DNA from: Limonium bicolor
Lineage: Eukaryota > Streptophyta > Magnoliopsida > Caryophyllales > Plumbaginaceae
Direction: 5' to 3'
Length of the DNA stretch: 64,000 bases
NCBI GenBank assembly: GCA_023374045.1
Contig: CM041776.1
Coordinates: 46,816,171 to 46,880,170, forward strand
The position numbers and the translations under genes were made by a program. Positions 56,801 to 64,000 of this stretch are shown piece after piece; position 1 is the stretch's first letter; each line of letters opens with the position of its first letter. The notes under the pieces are model-generated. The model had not been told where the DNA came from and did not search any database. It worked only from the letters and a program-made list of their open reading frames with translations.

Positions 56801-57876
56801 CTCTTCAATTCGGCCATCACTTGGAACAAGGCCTAGCTACTGATTCTACATGAAATTGAAGACAAAATGAGCATAAAAACTCAAGGGAAACAACTAGTAA
56901 TTTTCGGAAATCAATGAAAGAGGCTTAAGGTAGATTTTTACCTTAAAATGATATTTTGACCATCTTTCCCCTTTGTTCTTCTTCTAGCCGAGTTTCTCTC
57001 CTTCCCTTAAACACCAACTCACTGAGTATAAGCCATAGAAACAGCAAGGGGGTTAGCTCATTGTGTAGCCCTTGAAGAGAGGAAGAAAAGGAACTAATTT
57101 ATGACTTCAAGCATTACCTTATGAGGTAGGAGTTGGATTCCTACTACTATGGCAGGCTCAGACACTTCAATGGAGAGCCAAAGGAGAGAGGGATGGTGTA
57201 ACCAAAGGGAAGGAAAGAGAGTGGTCTGATTTTTGGTTTAAGTAATGGTAAAGTGTAAAAGTAAGTAATAAATGGCGATTCACCAAATTGGCAAGATATT
57301 TTGGCTAGGAGCAAGGTGGCACTCCTATCCCTTATTCTCCCTCTCGCCTAATTATAGTCAAGGAAGGGTCAAGTCTTGACCTTTGACTTGGCTTAGTAAA
57401 CATACTAAAATGCACTATTTCATTTACTATCACAATGAATGCCATATTTGTGATTTTTTTGAAGTTATTTGAATTAGAACTTATCATGTGGTACATTATA
57501 GTCATGGTATAACAAGGTGTAATAAAGCCCCTAACACCACTCAAAACCCACTTAGAAAGTCAATTTTCTCAAAAACGTGCATTAAGGAGTTTTAAAGCAT
57601 AATTTGTGTTTGAAACATGTTTTTGAGCTTGGTTTTCTTTGATAATGTTTTTATTGTGTTCCTTAATTAATTATAATACTTATAAATCCACTTCCTAAAT
57701 GAGGTCATACAATCTCTATGGTTTCTTAAAGCACATTTTTTGGTTTACCGATCTTAAGGCATGTTTTTGCCTTGTTGAGATCTTAGATTGTTCCCCAATG
57801 GTATTAAGATGATTATTAGTCTTCTTAGATCATTAGTAGATCATTTAATTAAGTTTTTAAGTTAGGGGTATTTCAG
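53888..57876 (-). mobile_element. LTR I, fragment (sense -)
   Basis: Ends AGGGGTATTTCA at 57876, a normal LTR end, but begins without TGTAACA. Its first part aligns loosely with F (ACGTTTTACTTAGG near 54130 with AGTGTTTTACTTAGG near 3258; CATACC at 54369-54374), so about 1 kb is missing at the left. The simplest reading is that F inserted into I and that the missing start lies left of the window. Very AT-rich, no supported genes. Sense donor-like sites at about 56645, 56766 and 56942. Confidence 0.65.
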
Positions 57877-57980
57877 GAACAACCCCAGCTTGAACATCAT
57901 TTCTGGTGTGTGACAGCAAACAGAACAACAACATTTCCACCATCCTTCCTCTTCCATATGCGGCTGAAGCAACAAGTAAC

Positions 57981-58175
57981 AACAGGCAACAAGGAACATA
58001 CCTGCTTTTCCTTATTCTCATTTCACTCACGGTAATTTTGCAACAACTGACAACAAGGAACATACCTACTGCCTTCTTCATTCTCATTCCACTAATGGTG
58101 TTTTGCAACTAACAGGCAACAAGGAACATACCTGCTGCCTTCTTCATTCTCATTTCACTCACGGTAATTTTGGAA
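57981..58175 (+). repeat. 65-bp tandem repeat (three units) in LTR G leader
   Basis: Units begin CAACAAGGAACATACCTGCT at 57987, 58051 and 58117, spaced 64-66 bp, each with TCTCATTTCACTCACGG; a further TCACGGTAATTTT occurs at about 58415. Confidence 0.85.
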
Positions 58176-58582
58176 ACCCAAACTAGCAATCAGGAAACAT
58201 ACTAGCTCTGTCTTCTTCTTTTGCTTCACGGCAGCAAGCACCCTTTTCTTTTCTCCATCTTTTCCAGACAACAACCAGCTACTACTAGCTTCCTCTCTTC
58301 CCTTCTCCTTCAGTGAACAGTAACAACAACAAGACCAATTCTCCAGCACCATCCCTATCTTATTTTTGGTATAGCAACAGAGGAAAAACTACATCTTCTC
58401 CTCCTCCTTCTTTCACGGTAATTTTAACATTACTTCCCACCATTCTCTGTCCCTTCCTTGAGGTGTAGAGCCCCATTGAATGCTCCAAAAATCGTTGGGA
58501 GAAACCAAGAGACACAAGTGGGATCCTTTGAGTTCTAAAGGTGAGAAAATCTGCTCAAACCCCACCTTCGTCCCTCACGTTC

Positions 58583-58838
58583 ATGAGTCCAAAAATACTG
58601 CTTTTGACATTCTTTTTCCTGCTCCTGATGCTCACATTTGAAGCCCATTCCAACCCTCTTTCTGAGCTGACATTAAAACCACACCATGGAAGGAGCTTAA
58701 ACAAGGTAAGAGGCAAGCTGAACGTGGCTGTGCAACTCTTCTTCTCCTTCAGTTTTTCCATGCAAAATAATGAGACTTCTCACTTGTTTGCAGTTGACCG
58801 ATAACACATCTAAACCCCAGCAAAACATCAAGGTAATA
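58583..58838 (+). other. Possible two-exon small secreted-peptide frame in LTR G
   Basis: An ATG at 58583 opens a frame whose first ~23 residues (MSPKILLLTFFFLLLMLTFE) look like a signal peptide, followed by AHSNPLSELTLKPHHGRSLN. At 58705 the frame meets AACAAG|GTAAGA, a good plant donor; TTTGCAG at 58787-58793 is a matching acceptor, giving an 88-bp intron and a second segment (LTDNTSKPQQNIK) before another AAG|GTAATA. No known peptide-hormone motif is recognised. Other LTRs in the window show similar donor-like sites in non-coding leaders, so this may be leader sequence rather than a gene. Confidence 0.25.
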
Positions 58839-61800
58839 AGCATTTTCTTAGTGCCTAAAAACATGTGTAAAAATCTCCTTATTAGTAGTTGTCAGTGACT
58901 ACTAAACTAGCCCTCTTTCCATGGCTGAAGTGAAAAAAAATGGGTGTATTATATACCCATGGACTACCGCAAGTGAAGCCTAATACAAGTGTAGATCAAG
59001 TGTCAAAAAGGTAAGGAGGTAACAAAAAAATCTTCAGGCTATTATACATAACCAAGCTTGAGTTACGTACAAGACAAATTTGTGACCGTGACACATGTGA
59101 ATATATATCTAGGCTAGGAATCGGGAGGTTGCAGCTGGTATGGTGCGGTGAAGCTGTTGGAATCCCTTGGTAACTAAATGGAGGTAAGTAGGTCTAAAAC
59201 ACCTTTTATGCTTACAGTTTACTAATCTAAGGATTGGTATATGGGGCCCGAAAAATACTAGGCATTATGTATGTTATTCAAGCTTAATAATGAGGATAAA
59301 TCATGATTACAAGTTGAGCTAGTGAACTTAGATATGGATGGCTTATTAAAGTCAAAGTTAATGTGAAGCCGTGAATACATGAGTGAGAGATGAGCTGTAA
59401 AATCCTGAATACATGGAGCAATTTAGGGGATTAAGTATTTGGTTATGAAACTAGAAGTTAATGACTTGTTAAGTCAAGTTTATGTGTTAAAAAAAAAAGA
59501 AAGCAAATGATTGTTATAAGCTAATACACAAAACTGTATATAGCCGTGAGGATTAGTTTATATATGTGTGCTAGTTAGGTCCTAAAATGTGTAGAGAATA
59601 AAGGACTAAATACTTGATTATTGAAACTAAGTGATAATGGCCTATTTAAGTATTTGTTAAGTAATTAACAGAAGAAATAATTTAATGGTGTGAAAATAGA
59701 ATCTGTTGCAAACCGTGACATAATTAATATATTAAATATTTAAATATATATTTAAAAATTATTATTCTATATATTCTAATAGGCTAATTATGTATATTAT
59801 TATAGTTTTATTATGATTGATTAAATAAATAAAATGTTTCTTGTGATTGATTTAAAAAGTTAAAAAAATTTTCTGGTGTGAAATTATGATTTCTAGTAAG
59901 TATAGCTACTTAGCATACACTAAAAAATATTGGTATATAAAAGCTTATACATGTTTAAAATTTAAAACCTTATAAAATGTCTAAGTAAATAAATAAATTA
60001 ACATGGAGTCAAACATAATTAAAAAGAAAGATAGATCATTAAATATAAATAAAAAGCGAGAAAATGATCTTAGGAAGTTTATAAATAAAATATGAATTTG
60101 ATGAGATTAGGGTTAATATAAAAATAGTATTAATTGGGGTATTTTAGTAAAATAAACAAATCTGGTCAAAGGAATAATTAAGTGGTCAACCTTGGCCACA
60201 ATGAGGTTTGACCAAATTAAAATGATAAGAATAATTATTTCGAGTATTTAAAGAAATATTAAGCCAAAATAACATTTATAAAAAGATAAAGGGAGTTTGG
60301 GTGATTACTGAAATTATAATGATTAGAATGTGAATATTAAAACCTTTGGGGTTGAGGGGATTTTAAAAATTTTTGGGGTTTGGTTTAATGATTAATTAAT
60401 TAACGGTTATAGTATATGGTTTAAGTATGTAACAATTAGAGTTATGGGTAGGTAATGTAATTACCATAAAGTCGGGGTATAAAACAGAATTTATAAACCT
60501 GGGGGTTGGCTTGTAATTCTGGAAAGTTTTGGGTTCAAAATGAGATTTAAATAATTAGAGTGTCTAAGTATTAGAATTAAAGGTTATAAAACAAAAAGGG
60601 TTATAGTGTAATTTAAAGAAATATATATGTGGACAAATAAAATTGGGGTGAAATAGTGGTACTATCCGATAATATTATTTATATGCACATGTATTATAGG
60701 TTTAAATAACCTAGGTTATAAGTAATGAGGTTAATAAGGTAATAAATATAACAAATGGGATAGTTTTGTAAATAATCAAAACATGTGGGATGACATAAGA
60801 ATTTCTGGAAAATATTAGTGCTATTCGAAATTATATACATATTATATGTATGTAATAATGTTTGAAAACCTTAGTTTATAACTTAATAATAAGACTAAAT
60901 GTAGTGGTTACTAAATATGGGGTGATTTTATAAATAATCAAAATGTGTGGGAAAGGGATTGTTATTACCGAAAATAATTATGGGCTGTTTAGGACATTTA
61001 AAGTTTGGACATAATATATTATAAAGTCTTGGATGATATAATATGACATTACACTAAAATATGAAAGAAATAGTATAAGGAGGGTTTTAAGGAATAACTA
61101 TGCATTATAAGCATTTACATAAATGATGGGTTAAGATGGAGAATTTTGGAAGTATATTGTATGGTTGGAATTTTATTATAAGAGAGACTCTATAAAATTA
61201 TATCGTATGAATTTATAACATGGCATGAGGGTATAAGGTGGATAACAAGTCATATACGGAATTATGCTATTACAAGTAGAAACGTAAATATAACGACAAC
61301 TGTACTATAAACGTATACAATGATATAACATTTTACATACACGTAAAAGGTGCGTAAACAAATGATGTATATCTACAACTATAATGTATATACGTACATA
61401 AGGGTATGCACCTAATATTCATGCAAGCCCGTATCAATAAATACCTTTCGGTATCCTGTATAACGAAATGTTTAAATGTCATGCATGTGTGCACATAACA
61501 TTATTTCCCGCATGCATGTAACCCGACAATACGTAAACAAATTGTAAACGTAACCTCCATGTAATAAGTGTTAACGTCGTAGCAATAAATACATACTCGT
61601 AAACTATAACGAGTAGTTGAAATCTATAACCCTAAGATTAACGACCATTCAATTGAACAAGAGATCAACTAAGGGTTGGCTACGGGAGGGAAGTAAAAGC
61701 TTGGTCTAGGATGGTTAAGTGAGTTTGAATTGTATACTGATATTAGAACAACGTATGTACCAGAGGTACGAGTTGATATACGAGCATTGAGAACGGTAGA

Positions 61801-61859
61801 GGCTACGCGGGGGTTGCTACGCGAGCGCTCAACGGTGTACGGTATGTTCATTGTGTGGT

Positions 61860-61888
61860 CCGAACCTCTGAGGGAAGCCTCGGTTCGG
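61860..61888. other. CCGAACC/GGTTCGG hairpin of LTR G
   Basis: CCGAACC-TCT-GAGG, loop GAAG, CCTC-GGTTCGG; reverse-complement partner of 3444-3472. Confidence 0.55.
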
Positions 61889-63229
61889 GTATGTTTGACT
61901 ATGTGACAAGAGCGATATGTGTGATATGCACGTTGTGTGGATTAATTATTTGACTTGTTACGCGATTATTATTATGCGCGACTCTTCGGACAATGTTACT
62001 ATGATTTCTCATACGGTTGTAATATTAATATTCGAGAACATTATTCCTGATTAACCTAAGTAAACACTTAGGAACGAGACTCGGGATCCCCAGTCTCTAG
62101 AGCTTGATACTCGAACATGGTTATAACCTAGACTATTTCTAGGGAGGTATATAAGACTTCAAGTAATTGTAATGGTAATGACTTCTCCATGACCTAAGAC
62201 TTTACTTAGGATAGCTAATTAAGAATTAAGCACATATTGGAGAGTGTTGGTTTATGGTTTATTGTATGGAAATCCCAATTAGTCTTTGACTAGTTAGTTG
62301 CGCATTGGTGATCACAGGAGTATAACATCCGTATCGGACCGACTCCCTCTATATATCCCGACGAGCCTTGATAGACTGATCGATAAAGGGTGCCGACTTT
62401 GGCACACGGCTTCGGCCATTCATGGACGCCTTTATTAGGCAAGTGGAAGTCCCGGGATTGAATGATCCTTGGCAATGAGCACTTTGTGTGTACGGGAGGA
62501 CTACTGTCCAGTAAGATTATTTCCGGGTTGTCCTAACATGACGCCCAATGGTATTGAGAGTAAGACTAAATGGTGATTAACATAATTTAAAGGAAAAAAC
62601 TACAACATCTCGATGGAAGTATCTACGCGTTTGTATGAATGTTTATAGTACAAGGTATCTGGTATGTCTTGGATTGTATGTAATCTATGGATTGCCACTT
62701 TCATGGATTACTGTATGCTTATGCATGTTATTTACTGTTGTTACATAAACTGTAAAATGAACCAGCATGTAATCAAGCTCATGTTCAGACGGCTAATTGA
62801 CCTATGTGACCTAAAGGGTCTAGGATTACACTTTAGCATATTCAGCGTTTTGCTGAGCCTATACGACACCCCATTACAGGTACATGTTCGTGATGCGAGC
62901 CGGAGAGCGGGAACATGGGTAGACGACCTCGACTTTTATTTATCGCCTGTTTAGTATTAAATCAGTTAGCACGTTGAAATTCTGGGAACTCTTTAAATGC
63001 TCACTTGTCATAGGTATTGGTTAGTATATAGGGTAATGTAATAAATATCTCGTTCATCACTGCAGTTAGTTGTTGTTGTTAATTGTTGGATTACGGTTAT
63101 GCTTCTTTACTCGCATGGGCCAAGTGAGGATTAATGTAGTTTAACTTCCGCTGTGAGACGTCTCTAATTATGCTACGTGAGTGACTATACAAGAGTGATT
63201 ATTACAAGATTATCGAGTGGGGTGTTACA

Positions 63230-63487
63230 CCCTAAGTTTAAAAAATTCACTAAACTTCACAAAAAATTCAAAATACTATAAAATATATAGATATCTATAA
63301 AATATTTAAAAAATTATAAACAATTATAAAAATATATTAAAATATCATAAAACATTGAAAAAAGTAAATATTTCTTAGATTTTTTTCAAATCAATACCAT
63401 ACATTTTTAATTTTTTTACCAATTTAAATTATTTATTCAAAATAATATTTTTAATTTTGTAATTTTGTTATTTATATTCTATTTTGT
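63230..63487. other. AT-rich flank outside the nest
   Basis: Very AT-rich sequence after the end of LTR G; CCCTA (63230-63234) would be the target duplication of G. Nothing coding is seen. It contains short A/T inversions. Confidence 0.5.
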
Positions 63488-63793
63488 AGACGATTTTATG
63501 AAATAATATATTTTATTTTAAATAAATAATTTAAATTGATAAAAAAGATAATATGAAACTATAAGGTACAAATTATGGTAGTTAACTGGTTCAAGTTATG
63601 GAGTTTAATTGGTAGAAAGAATGGTACTAGTCATAATTTTAACATTAATTATACCAATTTTTCTATCAATTAAACACCATAACTAGTACTAATTAATTAC
63701 CATAATTTGTGTCAGACATTTTCAAATTATCTTTTATTATCCCATTAAATTATTTATGTGAAATAAGTTATATTATGTCATAAAGTCATCTGC
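63488..63793. mobile_element. Foldback (MITE-like) element
   Basis: About 305 bp forming one long imperfect inverted repeat: the left arm starts AGACGATTTTATGAAATAAT and the right arm, in reverse complement, AGATGACTTTATGACATAAT; inner matching blocks are ACAAATTATGG, AGTTATGG and GTTTAATTG. No coding capacity. Superfamily is not assignable from the ends seen. Confidence 0.6.
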
Positions 63794-64000
63794 AAATTTG
63801 AATACAAATTTTAAAAAATATTTTTGCAAATATTTTTGCAAATATTATAATATTTATTGATTGAATTTAGAGTAAATTACTCAGAACCCCCTGAGGATTT
63901 GGGATAATACAGTTAACCCCCTTGTGTTTATCATAATTGTTGGTAACCACCTTGAGGTTAAGGTATCTCTGACTATGAGCCCCCGAACTTTAACTCCGTT
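63794..64000. other. AT-rich sequence running into a CCCC-block repeat at the window edge
   Basis: From about 63875 the text shows 30-45 bp spaced blocks AACCCCCTGAGG, TAACCCCCTTG, AACCACCTTGAGG and AGCCCCCGAAC. Similar block-repeat termini occur on some plant DNA transposons. It is cut by the window end, so it cannot be identified. Confidence 0.3.

Larger units (their letters stand above)
57877..63229 (+). mobile_element. LTR G, fragment (sense +)
   Basis: Ends GGGGTGTTACA at 63229, so it is in the opposite orientation to F and I. 59600-62160 is the reverse complement of F-type LTR sequence. The U3 start (TGAAATACCC) is absent: 57877 abuts the end of I. The left 600 bp is a pyrimidine-rich leader with 65-bp tandem repeats, then a short signal-peptide-like frame with splice-like borders (58583), then AT-rich body. 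The missing U3 would lie left of the window if I is inserted in G. No other gene is visible. Confidence 0.65.

Overview
This is plant nuclear DNA made almost entirely of nested LTR retrotransposons. I see no convincing host gene and no rRNA, tRNA or CRISPR feature. The plant origin rests on a chromodomain-bearing Ty3/gypsy (chromovirus) polyprotein, a primer binding site matching the plant initiator-Met tRNA 3' end, very long LTRs (about 3.9-5 kb) with TGTAACACCC...GGGTATTTCA ends, and an AlkB reading frame of plant cellular type. The species cannot be named from the sequence; a dicot is my guess.

Layout. Names A-I are mine; 'sense' is the element's own transcription direction. From 1 to 63229 everything can be assigned to eight retroelement pieces. 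E (1-3161, sense +) is the right part of an LTR cut by the window edge. F (sense -) is a long LTR split into 3162-5738, 33848-34482 and 52753-53887. Element A (5739-33842, sense -, target duplication TCTAG) and element C (34483-52747, sense -, duplication GAGGG) are both inserted in F. Element B (8117-22255, sense -, duplication GTACA) is inserted in the left LTR of A. D (36515-40492, solo LTR, duplication TACAT) is inserted in the left LTR of C. The intact sister LTRs of A and C preserve the empty sites for B and D. I (53888-57876, sense -) is a further LTR fragment, probably the sequence into which F inserted. G (57877-63229, sense +) is probably the sequence into which I inserted. The last 0.8 kb is AT-rich DNA with a foldback (MITE-like) element.

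B is the only element with recognisable genes: gag, protease, reverse transcriptase/RNase H, integrase and a chromodomain, all on the minus strand and broken by frameshifts. It looks like a Tekay/Del-type chromovirus. Between gag and protease it carries an AlkB-like (2-oxoglutarate/Fe(II) dioxygenase) reading frame in the same orientation, and its gag contains a 95-bp GT-AG intron-like interruption.

A and C have LTRs of about 4.4-4.5 kb around roughly 5.1-5.3 kb internal regions with no gag or pol. These regions are homologous to each other and hold conserved stem-loops, several with paired (compensatory) changes. They fit non-autonomous LARD-type elements. A, B and C share the initiator-Met primer site in a hairpin, an identical 3' polypurine tract and a second internal polypurine tract, each tract beside a C-loop hairpin. 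All three have nearly the same net length (about 14.0-14.3 kb). The reading offered here is an autonomous chromovirus (B type) with structured-RNA dependants (A and C types) in a many-layered nest. The exact ends, target duplications, empty sites and stem pairings are read directly from the sequence. Mobilisation in trans and RNA function are inferred.
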